Source: Albugo candida (Eukaryota; Oomycota; Peronosporomycetes; Albuginales; Albuginaceae). Taken from it: DNA of 64,000 bases. The DNA is taken from contig CAJNAR010000170.1 in the NCBI GenBank assembly GCA_905220665.1, positions 62,001 to 126,000 of the forward strand. The letters are read 5' to 3'. Shown piece by piece: positions 47,012-57,919 of this stretch. Under the pieces are notes generated by a model, which made no database searches, was not told the DNA's origin, and worked only from the letters and a program-made list of their open reading frames with translations. Position 1 is the stretch's first letter, and the number at the start of each line of letters is the position of its first letter. The translations under genes were made by a program, and so were the position numbers.

Positions 47012-49261
47012 TCATTTGCGTCTCAATTTGCTTTTCTGCAAACTTTCGGCCGCTTTTCGTCTATTGTATGGCGTATCCCACGGAATTTTATTAACAACTT
47101 CGGGTAACAAAATTTCGGTTTCTTTCATAGTTTTCGGATCCATTTTGGGCTTCACATAACATATGGAAGCACTTTGCGACAGCAACAGCCCCTTATGATA
47201 CTTGACAATCTCAAGAAATAAAAGCTCACCTAATGGAACAGTCAATTGGAGCGGCTGTGTAAGCTGTGGAATCACCTCTTTCAACTGATTCATCAACGCG
47301 GATGAGAACTTGAGTCCGTCTTCCAATACAAACTCTGCCTCAGGGACGGATTCGCATTTCATTGGATGGTCGAGCGCGCGACGATTCATGTCCAAATCGT
47401 ATTCATTGACCTGACAGATGACGTGATTTGTATCGAGTGCCTTGCGCATGATCAATCGCTGCATCCAAGCTTTGGCCAATTGTATCTTCTCGGCACCACT
47501 TTCTTCACCAATCGATAGGACGGACAGTGAACTCGGCAAACAGTCGCTCTTTGAATCTTTTTGAGCTGCAGTGGGTCGTTTACATTCCGTCTTTTTCGAC
47601 AAAGCGATGATTGCTGCACGAAGAAGAGATACGGGCGATACGATTCCCTTTTCAGAAAATGATTCATTTGTAGAATCCTTTTGTGAAGCCAATGGAGTGC
47701 TTATCATGCAAAAGGAGCCACTCGTCGTCCTTTTCGCCTCATAAACGCATTCTTCTTTCTGCACTGTATCATCCAAAATTCTTTTGAGAGTTTCATTTGC
47801 GCTTTCGGCTTCATTTTGAGTCAAGTTTTGGAATTGATGGATACAGCGCAGAAAATATTCCAACACTCGATCTTTTGTCCATTCTGTTGCAACACCTTCC
47901 AATTCCCACACGCAATCTAATGATATTGTCTGACTTGAGGCATTTTGTCGTTTGGGCTTTGCAGGCGAAGGCAGCGCATGGAGCTCTACAACGGCTTTCT
48001 GAGGCTTTTCCTTCTCATCATCAACGGAAGACTGCATGTCGATAGTACTGGAACGCATTTTGTGATGCCGTTGAAAACGCTCAGAATTCTTACCCAATAT
48101 CGGCTTTTTATTCACTGGAGTCTCCTTTGCAGTCTCGAGGATCTTCTCATCGTTTTTGGATGTCTCTTCCACTCGTATCAAACTCACTTTCCGTCGAGAC
48201 GAAGTCGCTGTGTTCTGACTTGCATCTGTATCCCCAATTCTCATTGTGTCAATACAAATCATTTCCTGCATCGACTTTGTTTCCATTTCGCTTTGCAAGC
48301 ATTCGAAATCTCGTTTTTGTGTCTCCATTTGTGTCAAAATGTTTTGCATCGCACTTTCATGTTTTCGCCTTAGCTCCGCATTTATCGATTCCAATTCCAA
48401 AACTTTGCGTCGCAGTTGCTGAATGCATTCATTGGCCTCTTCCAAATCGCGTTGATGTCGAGCAGCTTTTATCTTCCATTCATGCACTTCCCAGTTCTTC
48501 TCTCGCGAATCATTCGCTTCCGGCCACATGAGAGCTTCCGTTTGCCTGTGTACCTGAGCGACATTGACATTCATGTGAAAGCTTTTATCCACATGCTTTA
48601 GCAAATATGCTCTCTCATTATGGAGGCCTTCCAAAACAGCCTTAAGCTCGTGAACGTGACGCTCATGAACGATTTCTTGAGCATTGCAGCCGCGTATCGT
48701 TTCTATGAGCTTGGCATTCCGAGTCTCGAGCAAATGTAAAGCCGCGTGTGTGGAGAGTAGCATCTGCTTCGCTGTCGATATTTTATCGGCAGCATCGTGA
48801 ACGACTTGATCGATGGATTCAATGGTGCTTTGAATCGAGGCTGGCTCGTTGATATGCTCGACGTCTCGATCGTCTGAAGCTGGCGGTGCTGAGAGCATAT
48901 TGCGTTCGATGCGATCGCATGTTTGAGTGAGCCCTCGATGCGTTGCGAGAAGTAGATCACCGACTTTCCATCGATTCGGAGATGCGACAAAATCATTTTC
49001 AAACACATCAGTTTCTATTCCGTTATCTGACAACTCAAATTGACGAACGAGTTCGTCAACGCGAGCTTGAATGACTTTAGCTTTTGATGAAATGCTTTCA
49101 GGGTCTTCTATGGTCGTCATTTCTTGAATGGGTACATCATGAGGCTTTGAGATATCACGTTGAATCGCTTTTTTCTCAGATCGACGATGCTCAAGACGCT
49201 TCACAGTTGTCTGCGGGCTGAGTTGCTCCATTTCAAACGAATCGATTCGAGTCTCAATCAC
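47012..49261 (-). CDS. Uncharacterised coiled-coil protein (749 aa)
   Basis: I do not recognise a family. It is a single long exon with a start ATG at 49261 and a second Met at residue 11. Residues about 130-330 are rich in heptads (QQLRRKVLELESINAELRRK region) and predict coiled coil. The middle (about 340-430) is Ser/Lys-rich and probably disordered. The C-terminal 100 residues look globular (LGELLFLEIVKYHKGLLLS) and end in a basic tail, SLQKSKLRRK. There is no signal peptide or membrane segment. A cytoskeletal, centrosomal or flagellar role would fit the shape but is only a guess. It lies 102 bp upstream of the CLC stop. Confidence 0.75.
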   Translation of the reverse strand: MIETRIDSFEMEQLSPQTTVKRLEHRRSEKKAIQRDISKPHDVPIQEMTTIEDPESISSKAKVIQARVDELVRQFELSDNGIETDVFENDFVASPNRWKVGDLLLATHRGLTQTCDRIERNMLSAPPASDDRDVEHINEPASIQSTIESIDQVVHDAADKISTAKQMLLSTHAALHLLETRNAKLIETIRGCNAQEIVHERHVHELKAVLEGLHNERAYLLKHVDKSFHMNVNVAQVHRQTEALMWPEANDSREKNWEVHEWKIKAARHQRDLEEANECIQQLRRKVLELESINAELRRKHESAMQNILTQMETQKRDFECLQSEMETKSMQEMICIDTMRIGDTDASQNTATSSRRKVSLIRVEETSKNDEKILETAKETPVNKKPILGKNSERFQRHHKMRSSTIDMQSSVDDEKEKPQKAVVELHALPSPAKPKRQNASSQTISLDCVWELEGVATEWTKDRVLEYFLRCIHQFQNLTQNEAESANETLKRILDDTVQKEECVYEAKRTTSGSFCMISTPLASQKDSTNESFSEKGIVSPVSLLRAAIIALSKKTECKRPTAAQKDSKSDCLPSSLSVLSIGEESGAEKIQLAKAWMQRLIMRKALDTNHVICQVNEYDLDMNRRALDHPMKCESVPEAEFVLEDGLKFSSALMNQLKEVIPQLTQPLQLTVPLGELLFLEIVKYHKGLLLSQSASICYVKPKMDPKTMKETEILLPEVVNKIPWDTPYNRRKAAESLQKSKLRRK

Positions 49262-49363
49262 ACGTAAAAGGAGCAGCGGAGTGGCTAATTTTATCTTATC
49301 TGATCAACGAACCGACAAATGGACTAAATTGCTGGTGTACGCTTCAGACTGTATGCTAAAGCC

Positions 49364-52221
49364 TCAGGAATTGTCAACAAGGTTGAGTAATGCGCGTTCG
49401 ACATCTTCAAATCGTTCGGAACTCGCTCGACCGCGTCTAAAGTATCCTTGAATTTTTTGTTTTTCTTTCTCACTTAAGCCTTCAAGACACGCCTTCAAAT
49501 GCGCAGGAGTCAAATCTTTTCGTGTAATGATACCACACACTTCATTTCGACGATTTAATACGACCTAAAGGACAAATCGTTGGCAAAAAAAGAAATGTAG
49601 AGGGATAAACGAACCAAATGACGAAGTCCAAGCGATCGGTATAAGCGAAAAGCGCGTGGCACTGGAGTCTACAATCCACACATTATACTTTCAATCATTG
49701 TCTAAAATGTAAATCGCACCTGTTCTTGTACTGTGTGTGGGGTCGGATTCAAATACGGTGTCAAATCCATCCATAAATCTTGTTCGTCTCGATCCAGTTT
49801 GATCTCTTCAATCGTCGGATATCGCGGGTAAGAGCTCTCAATGTCCCGATACGAGAGCGCATACTGATCATTGTACAATAATGTCGTCTCGCCTGCGGGT
49901 TTTCGAGTGAATGGAGCTGGTTTCTCGACGAAAAAATCTTTACGTTGCAAGAGAACGCATAAATGACGTCGATAAATAATCCCTGCAAATCGTGGCGCCT
50001 TTGCTTTTTTTTTCAATTCATTTTCATTTTTTTCATGATCGATTAAAACCACAGGAAAGCCTCCATGCTGACACTGCTTCAAAATCGCGTAAATCTCTCC
50101 GACTTTGGCGATATGAGGCACACAAACTGCAGGTTTGCTCATGATATTCTCCGCACGAAGAAATCGACTGTAATACGGCGGATCATATTCCAAAAATGGT
50201 AATTTTTTCAAATGGAGATGAATGTCATATAAACCTTCATTAAAGGTATTTCCCACCCACCTCGCTGCCATAAGACACAACATGATGGGTAGACCCCATT
50301 CAATGACGCCAGTACATTCCAAAATGATGACAGTAAGAGAAATCGTCATTCGAGCCATCCCACCGAGCATTGAAGCCGCACCGATGAGAGCAAACATCCC
50401 ATCAGGAGCTACTACCGGTACAGCTAACCAATGCAAGAACATGACACAAAGTCGACCAAATGCTGCACCAGCAAGTAAACTCGGCACAAAGAGTCCCGAG
50501 GGAACTGCGACTCCGTACGTCCAACACGCAAATGTATAAAATCCACCAAAGAAAATGAGTAAAGAACGCGATGAAAAACTCGATGCGGTCGTAAAATGTA
50601 ATAATTGTTTGATAGACGTCGAGTACGAAATTGTGAATAGCGATGCTAAATCGTTAAATTCGCCTTCAGGACAATACATTTGTACTAATTCTGAAGCATA
50701 TGGACCATCAACAGGTCGACAAATACCAAAAAAATAAGGCAACCAGAAGGACACAATACTCATACAAAACGCAAGTAAAAGCGCTTCAGACAATCGAATC
50801 CATCGGTTTGTGATCATTCGAATACGAAATTTAGTAAGAAGTGTATTTGCGTGATTGAATGCAGCTCCAAAGACACCACCGAGCATACCCATTCCAATAA
50901 AATACACTAAATCTAACACATCGTACGCTTTGGATTCATTAAAAGGCCCAAATGAAAATGTTCCTGTTTGTGTTCCGAGCACACCGATGAAAACGCGAGT
51001 ATCTAATTCTTTGGACACTTCCTCACTGGCAGGATCCACAAAAGAGAGAAATAAATTGAATACAAATGCAGACACCATCGCACAAAAAAACGTTCTCCAT
51101 GTGAGATTTTGATGCCAAAAAGAAGCACCCTCTTCTAACGCAAATAAAACACCACCGATTGGAGCTCCAAATGCTGCAGCGACTCCGGCTGCTGCACCAC
51201 ACGATATGAAATCTCGTTTTTCTTTATCATTTCGAAAACCTTTAAATTTCGTCCAGCTTGTATCAATCCCAAAACTCGATGATTTGCCTTGACTGAGTCC
51301 CGCTCCAATCACAGCGCCAGAGTGAATCATTGGTCCCTCTTTGCCACCAGGAAGTCCGCCGGCTACTGAGAAAAGTATACCAAACGCTTTGCAAAATAGT
51401 GTTTTGAACCGCACAACGCGATGAATTTTAATTCCATTTAAAGTCGCTTTGATTTCAGAAATTCCAGATCCAATCGCAACAGGACACAGAATTGCGACAC
51501 AATAGGATGCGATGAACACAAAAGTTACACTGCACAGTGAGTATAAGAAAAAAGAAACACCAAAATGAACAGAATGAGTAGCTTCTCGTTTAATGTATGA
51601 TTCCATAAGATTGGTACGAAACGAGGAGAGATATTTGGTTGCGATTTCAACGAAACAAGCCAAGAAAGCGGTCACTAATCCGATACTGAATGTCATTAAC
51701 CACCGACCCAAATTTAATGAACGAATCATTTCTTCAGTTTGTTCGTGATCATGTTGCAAGTTGACGCGACTTTCATAAAAATCGTAGTCGAAAGATTCCA
51801 AATGTTGCGCTTTTTTCAGTTTTTTTTCATCATCAGATTCGATGGGTGTATGATGGGACGGTGGGGTGTACAGCCAATCGGATAACGCGTTGCCGGTACC
51901 GTGACGTGTACGCAAATATTGTTCCAATTCAAAACGCGAGGAAAAACGAGTACCAGTGAATAATTCGTTTGGAAAAGAATGAGAACGAGTAAAATTTCTA
52001 AACAGAGGGAAGGATGCGAGATTCTGTAACAGTGTAGACTCATTAGAGTTTATTTGAGTATGTGCGGTCGTGGAAGCTGAGGAGTTTGATAGTGGTGCAT
52101 AAGAATAGGGAACCATAACGACATCACGTGCACCATCTGAATCGACGGAAGTATTCAAGTTAGTCGGCACAGTGGAAGATGCGTGTGGTAACAACGGGCT
52201 TGACTCATTGGGATCCTTCAT
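49364..52221 (-). CDS. CLC-family chloride channel / H+ exchanger
   Basis: A membrane protein of the voltage-gated CLC family, probably in an endosome or vacuole membrane. Exons on the minus strand: 52221-49720, 49668-49615, 49564-49364, giving 918 aa. Selectivity-filter blocks are present: GSGISEIKATLNG, GGLPGGKEGPMIHSG (gating Glu) and GLFVPSLLAGAAFGRL. AFGAPIGGVLFALEEGASFW carries the second Glu typical of exchangers, so 2Cl-/H+ antiport is more likely than a channel. A pair of CBS domains follows the membrane part, the second only complete once the two 3' introns are removed (LRHLVVLNRRNEVCGIITRK). The N-terminal about 150 residues are Ser-rich and cytoplasmic. Confidence 0.92.
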
Positions 52222-52999
52222 TGGAGTAATTTAACAAGGGAGTAGAAATTGATTGAGTAACAGTAAATAACGCAGGGAATGGACTCAAAGTATCGAAATA
52301 ACAAGGACAGAGAGTCCATCCACATATTTTTTTCGAATGTTGCGCAAAGTATCGTACCGATTGAAATACGGTTTCAGTAAACTGTAAGAAGCAATTATCA
52401 ATTCGACTTGATACAAATGCCTAGGCGTTTTTGTGCAATATATTTTATACACCCTGATACATGATATTACTACAATAGCGCCCCATGGTTTTGCAAACAT
52501 CTCACACGCATCAACGTGAACTCTTAATGTATTAAATTGCGGCGTACCCTTACTCCACCGCTTTTCATGCCGCAATTACACGGTTTAGGGTACAAAAACT
52601 CCGACACATAAAGTTTGAGAATTCGATTATGTAATGCTTTATCAAAGAAATAACCGATTATTCTTGGCATAAACGCTTACAGGTTTTTTCCCCACTGACG
52701 CCAGCGTTGGATAAAAAGCCGCAATTTTTTTTGCCAAAATCGACCGGATGTGGTTACAGTATGGTCAACTACCGTACGCATGACGGGCTCCATCCAATGC
52801 AGAATTGATCACTTATTGTTATTATCTGATAGCACATACAAAATCGTTTCACTCATTTCGAATATCGATCGTCTCTGCTTATCACTTGCTGCTGAACACT
52901 CAAAAAAAAGACGATCACGTAACTGACGCAATACGTGCCGACTTGTAAAATAACATAAATAATTACAGCATTCAGATACGTTCGAGCGTACTATCGAGA
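52222..52999. promoter_or_regulatory. Divergent intergenic region, CLC / Kre9-like gene
   Basis: 778 bp between divergent genes. There is no convincing ORF; a 96-codon minus frame at 52575-52285 has no motif. It presumably contains both promoters. Confidence 0.4.
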
Positions 53000-53839
53000 A
53001 TGTTACTAGAACGCCTCACGAGGAATTCAAATGGTCTCAAAAAAGCATCCAAACAAATTATAAAGTCATCTTCTTCGGAAGCGATATGTTGGGACCTTAA
53101 GCACAATCGCAAAAGCAGTGATTTCGACAATCATCAGCTGAAAATGACTATTTCAGACTCAATTTCTTTGACATTGGAACAGACGGATACATCGGTCGGT
53201 AGCGACGACGAAGAAGAATTGGAACAGGATAATCAAAAACCTCACAGCGAGCCGAACGAAACATTTGTGTATGAGTATCCACTAGGTCGATGGAGAAGAG
53301 AACATTCAGGTTCCGCACGGCCATGTCTGAAAGTGGCTTCTAATTGGGCATCAAGCACATCCCCTATCTCGATTCGGCGAGGAGTACGTTATCCTCACGA
53401 AACATATCGCAAAGATGTTCGATATACACATGAGGATTCACAAATTGCGATTAAAGCTCACAATGCCGATACGACATCACCTTGGTCTCTTAAAGCGCGT
53501 ATCGTGAGTCCTCGTTCCAATCTGATAGCATGGGCACGGGGGCAACCGGCAGAAGTGCGATGGCAAGTGCTCGATCACTCTATTCGTACAGTTCAGATTG
53601 ATGTGTGTAATCTTGGATGGACTGTGCCCACAACAATCACATTCAATGCGCCGAACACTGGTTCATTTGTATGGCGCAAAGTAGCATGGGGAATGCCGAG
53701 CTCACGACAATATTACATCAATATATACAGTATCGAATACGGCAGATACAAAGACTCACAAGATATCAATATTGAAGGGTATCGCCACCTTGTGCTTATT
53801 GGGCAGAGCGAAGAGTTTACCGTCATGAACGCTGGCTAA
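53000..53839 (+). CDS. Protein with a Kre9/Knh1-like beta-sandwich domain
   Basis: A single exon of 279 aa. The C-terminal about 115 residues follow the Kre9/Knh1 (Ser-Thr-rich, PF10342-type) pattern: RIVSPRSNLIAWARGQPAEV then RWQVLD, NTGSFVWRKVAWGMPSSRQY, INIYS and a final SEEFTV strand. In fungi such domains sit in secreted cell-wall proteins. Here the N-terminus (MLLERLTRNSNGLKKASKQI) is not a signal peptide, and an acidic low-complexity block (GSDDEEELEQD) follows, so this copy looks intracellular unless an upstream exon was missed. Domain assignment is by pattern and is moderate. Confidence 0.65.
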   Translation: MLLERLTRNSNGLKKASKQIIKSSSSEAICWDLKHNRKSSDFDNHQLKMTISDSISLTLEQTDTSVGSDDEEELEQDNQKPHSEPNETFVYEYPLGRWRREHSGSARPCLKVASNWASSTSPISIRRGVRYPHETYRKDVRYTHEDSQIAIKAHNADTTSPWSLKARIVSPRSNLIAWARGQPAEVRWQVLDHSIRTVQIDVCNLGWTVPTTITFNAPNTGSFVWRKVAWGMPSSRQYYINIYSIEYGRYKDSQDINIEGYRHLVLIGQSEEFTVMNAG

Positions 53840-55987
53840 AGACGGAATTTTTAACTGTTATAAGCTTGCAGCAGGGTCTACGGGAAGCAGCGAATTTTTT
53901 TAGATTAGGATGGTATGTTAAGGTTTAAATGCAAGTGCACGACACCGGATTGGCAAAATGTAACGGAACATCTTGGAAGACGACTGAACAAGGGATGTTT
54001 ACGCAACAACCCAGCACAGATTTCACACCGCTTCTATAGCGTTCGGCGATTTCTCACTTGGTCGTCGGAAAGTGTTGGAAGATTTCGTCAAGTCAGATCA
54101 ACATTTTTAGCTTGGAGGTACAAATTTAAAGAGATTTGATTACGTAATTGAACAAATAGCAAATGCTTGTAGATGGAGCGTCTGTGACACTTTAAATTGA
54201 CTGATCTCACATAAATAAGGTTGTACAATGAATGCAGAAAGTCGTTGCTGACGACGATACTGCAGCTCGCACGCCTGTTATCGATCGATCCCACTGAACG
54301 TCTAATCGATAAATCCCAGTTTAGACGTTGACCACTCACATAACTTATGACTCACATGAGCTAAGTATAACCTGATACGGAGTGATCACAAGTACGAAGA
54401 ACTTTTTCCTTCGATATTCCATTTGCCGCTGCATCATTTCTGTCCAAGGGATCACGAGCGATGTTGGCGAACTTATTTCGCCTTTTAGCTGGATATGAAT
54501 TAGTGATTCTCGTGAACTTGTGCACCTTCATCGCATTCGGCCAAGCGTGGCACCATCGGATACTTATCTGCCAGCCAAAAGGATACGTTCTGACTATGCA
54601 TCTTACATGTAGCTACATCTCTGGAGCAATTCTCTAGCTTTTCTGACACAGCGAACATTCTGTCATGCCAGTACACAGTTTCAAACAATCAATCTCTGTC
54701 CTGATGACGGTAGAGTCTAAAGACAAAGACTTGCATTTGGGAATGAGGTCGAAATGGACTTGAAGTAACTCCTCACTCCTAATTTTGAAGTAAAAGTGAA
54801 ATGTGCGTATGACCACACCAAATGAAAAATCACGAACGACATAAGTGAGATGCCAACTATTATCATCCACTTATCAATGTTACAAAATTTTAATCATGGG
54901 AGTCAGGGTCATAGAAGCAGATGTGAAGAAAGTATTACAGCGATATGTAATATTTTATTACCGTTCGTACGGGTTTGTCGCATTGCCTTTGATGCGTACC
55001 CATCGTAAAAACCGGATAACCGGACTTGGCCCGTTTCTTTCTAGCTCGCGTAGGAAACTCAGTGTGAGTACAAGTGCTCATCCCAGTAATTAAGCTTCAG
55101 TTCTATTCACGTAGAAAGTGATTCGAAAGTAAGAATCGCAATGTCAAGCATTGTACGTCAATATGCCATGGTGGATCAGTGTAACATCCTTTGGGCGCGC
55201 TTAAAGCGATCAGTGAGTGGAGCACACGGTGACCCTCCGCCGACAGGATTTAAAGCAAAGGTCAAGCGAATCTCCCAGAAGACGATCAGGTTCATTCGTT
55301 ACAGGGGATTGTGCCCGCGACGTCAGAATTTTAAAGTGACGCTATTTGGTCAGTCCAAATCGAAACCAACCACGAAGGTTAAAGAACCGTTCACAGTAAG
55401 CATACTACCGTATCCTTATTTGGATCACGTCATGTACGTCGTATTCATGTAGCTGCTTCCGTCCTTTGGTCGCTAAAGTGGTTCCTGGAAATCATGAGCA
55501 CAAACAAAGGGACATAATAACGTGTTGATGATCGAGAAGAAGATTTGATTTGACCGTTCCGCGGAGAACAACCCTGCGCTCTAAGGAAGCTATGGAGATG
55601 ATCATAGATGCCACTTTCTCCAGATTGCAGTCATGTTGGAGCAATCAATTGATTGGAAATGAAAGACTGCAACGAATCAATTTCACTGACTGTACTTTGC
55701 AACTCGGACATCATGCGTCATTATAAATGAATTCGAAATTACTCAGAAAAGCAGCTGTTCATTATAGATAAGATCGACACGACAGAGACAACTTCGACTT
55801 GTATATTGTCTGTTTGTTCATCTTTCGTTTTTGGAACAATATAAACGACACAAATCATCGGGATGCATGAGCAATTGTATACCATCATTCACGCTGTCTT
55901 AGGTGGATTACACTGATATTTCGCATGTTTGGAGGGTAAAGAAATATTGAAGCAAACGACGAAAGAACCTTCTGTTTCATTATTGCT
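53840..55987. other. Gene-poor flank of the CCG-like gene
   Basis: There is no gene I can support. Frames of 82-103 codons at 54845-55093 and 55141-55452 (+) have no motif or signal peptide. On the minus strand 54870-54634 ends in LCTGMTECSLCQKS before a stop; the C-x2-C resembles pairs in the neighbouring secreted protein and could be a decayed paralogue, but the match is short. Confidence 0.45.
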
Positions 55988-57919
55988 TTATCGAAATTGA
56001 TCTTCTGCATTTTCTTCAGCCTTCGTTTCTTGCAACCCAAGTAGCTTTTGCCCCATAGTCCTCACTGAGCCGCTATTGAAGTATGATCGATCATTGCTCG
56101 AAATTGTAAGCGTCGGCTGTCGCAGTATGTGAGTTTTCGGATAATCGAATTCTTTTTCAAATACGGAATTACAGCCACAATGCCAATCTTCAATTTTCGG
56201 TTTAACCATCCAAACATATCCATTCACGGTTGATATCAGTAGTACCTCATTCAAAATAACATAACATGCCAAGCAGGTTGGATTTTCGTATTGAACGAGC
56301 ACAATAACGTCAACTCTACCAGAATAGTTCGGGAGGTTCTCGGTATCTGACGTGCTGCGTGAAGAGCCAGTGTCAATCTTATAGGGATATGAGTCGGACT
56401 TAGTCGGTTTTGAAGTGGACTTTGTCTTTTTTCCCCTCGTTTTTGGGTTTCCATAGAACAGCATCCTTTGTCGTTGTTCCTCATACGCACACATTTCGGA
56501 GGGGAAAAAAACAAGCGTATCGCAATTTAGGTCGCCGGTAACGCTGATGCATCTCTCGAGTTCTGACATTGATGTAGACCTATAATCAATCAAGGATGAG
56601 TAATCTGAGAGCTCTATAATGGCATGTCCGAGGCATTTTGCACAGCGGGAATTTTTTGGATAATAAGCCACAACACAAAGCAAAAAGGGAGTAGAAATAT
56701 CTGATGACATTTTCGTGGTCGAATATGGCGTGCGAGGAGAGATATCTGGTATAAACTTTATGGTCGAATACGGCGTGCGAGTAGAGATTTGAGCTTCAAA
56801 TGAAGGTGACGGCTCAAATTGAGTGTAGTAATTACTGTCACACTCATGGAGTTGACTCACTTCATAATTCGGACACTCATTTGTACATTCATGTAATCGC
56901 TCTATTCCATCAATCTTGTTCTGTACAGACATGTACGAAACCAAGAAATATGCGGGTAATGAAGGCGACGCGCCAATGTTTATCCAGTACCCGGTAGCCC
57001 CTCTACCGGATGCCAAGCATTTCATGCAAGTTGACATATCATTACTGTTATAGAACAGACTTGGTTTGCTGTGGATTCGGATACAGATCATCATGTCGGG
57101 ATTATTGCTCCTCTTTCGTCTTGCGGAATTCTCACTGTGAGTTCTGTCACATAAAAAGTCGTGGCTCCCAGAGATCTCACCCTTTGAACGGAAGCATCCG
57201 GAGCAACCATTCATAATATCTTCCAAGGGCGTGAATGAGTGTACGACATGAGCGATATATAGGAGATCGTTCTCCACAAGTAAAAATTCGGCCATACTTT
57301 TCGAGCCGCTTGATTGCCTCATGCAGCTTCTGCAGTGAATTGTAACCAGATAAGTCAATTGGAAAAGACACAAATAATTACCACTGGGTCGGCCTGTCAC
57401 ACTGCTATCAAGACTTTGTGGTGGATGATCTAATTCTTTATTTGTAGATGCGGCATCATACAGGGTGAAGTGTTCCAACAGCTCTGCAATTCTACGATGT
57501 TCGGAGGTAGCCTGTGTCGCGGACAATTGCTCCAGTAAATCTGTGAACTCATGGATTCGCGTTGGGGGGGTGTTGTCAATCATACTGCCCGGTGATAAAG
57601 CTCGAAGTCGCTGCAAGAAAGGACAGACGGCTTCCTGATTGCAGTACATTTGAATTCGTTTTAATCCGTGTCTAGAAGAACGGATCGTAAATTTTGCGAC
57701 AAACAAAGCGATCACTTCAATAGAGACCACTGTGACTTCTGCATTGATGATCATGCACGTCTTGCATCCGAAGGCATCGTGTAGCAACTTACTCATGTCT
57801 TTGCAACCATTATACTTGACCCCCATGAGATATGATTCTTCGACAAAACCATCACAACTTCGATGCAGATCGCATGCTAGAAGCCATAAAAAAATTGTGG
57901 TAAGATGTTGTGACTTCAT
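55988..57919 (-). CDS. Secreted multi-module Cx2C protein, CCG/CHxC effector-like
   Basis: A single exon. The frame opens at 57988, but the internal Met at 57919 starts a clean signal peptide (MKSQHLTTIFLWLLACDLHR), so I chose it: 643 aa. The mature part has five four-Cys modules, each a C-x2-C pair followed 28-44 residues later by a second pair: CKTC...CNQEAVC, CRSC...CSGC, CMKC...CTNEC, CAKC...C, CLAC...CGC. Two of the opening pairs match CX2CX5G exactly (CRSCMRQSSG, CMKCLASGRG), the motif reported for the Albugo CCG class. A short tandem repeat (RTPYSTIK / RTPYSTTK) and a Lys/Ser linker separate modules 3-4 and 4-5. It sits alone in a gene-poor island. A role in host interaction is inferred; no function is shown. 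Confidence 0.7.
   Translation of the reverse strand: MKSQHLTTIFLWLLACDLHRSCDGFVEESYLMGVKYNGCKDMSKLLHDAFGCKTCMIINAEVTVVSIEVIALFVAKFTIRSSRHGLKRIQMYCNQEAVCPFLQRLRALSPGSMIDNTPPTRIHEFTDLLEQLSATQATSEHRRIAELLEHFTLYDAASTNKELDHPPQSLDSSVTGRPSGNYLCLFQLTYLVTIHCRSCMRQSSGSKSMAEFLLVENDLLYIAHVVHSFTPLEDIMNGCSGCFRSKGEISGSHDFLCDRTHSENSARRKRSNNPDMMICIRIHSKPSLFYNSNDMSTCMKCLASGRGATGYWINIGASPSLPAYFLVSYMSVQNKIDGIERLHECTNECPNYEVSQLHECDSNYYTQFEPSPSFEAQISTRTPYSTIKFIPDISPRTPYSTTKMSSDISTPFLLCVVAYYPKNSRCAKCLGHAIIELSDYSSLIDYRSTSMSELERCISVTGDLNCDTLVFFPSEMCAYEEQRQRMLFYGNPKTRGKKTKSTSKPTKSDSYPYKIDTGSSRSTSDTENLPNYSGRVDVIVLVQYENPTCLACYVILNEVLLISTVNGYVWMVKPKIEDWHCGCNSVFEKEFDYPKTHILRQPTLTISSNDRSYFNSGSVRTMGQKLLGLQETKAEENAEDQFR

Noticed and set aside
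48127..48531. 134-codon plus-strand ORF inside the coiled-coil gene
   Set aside because: Antisense to a well-formed 749-codon frame; composition is a reverse-complement artefact.
53960..53990. 18-bp match ggaagacgactgaacaag shared with 5172-5189 as a dispersed repeat
   Set aside because: Flanks do not align; one match of this length in 64 kb is weak evidence.
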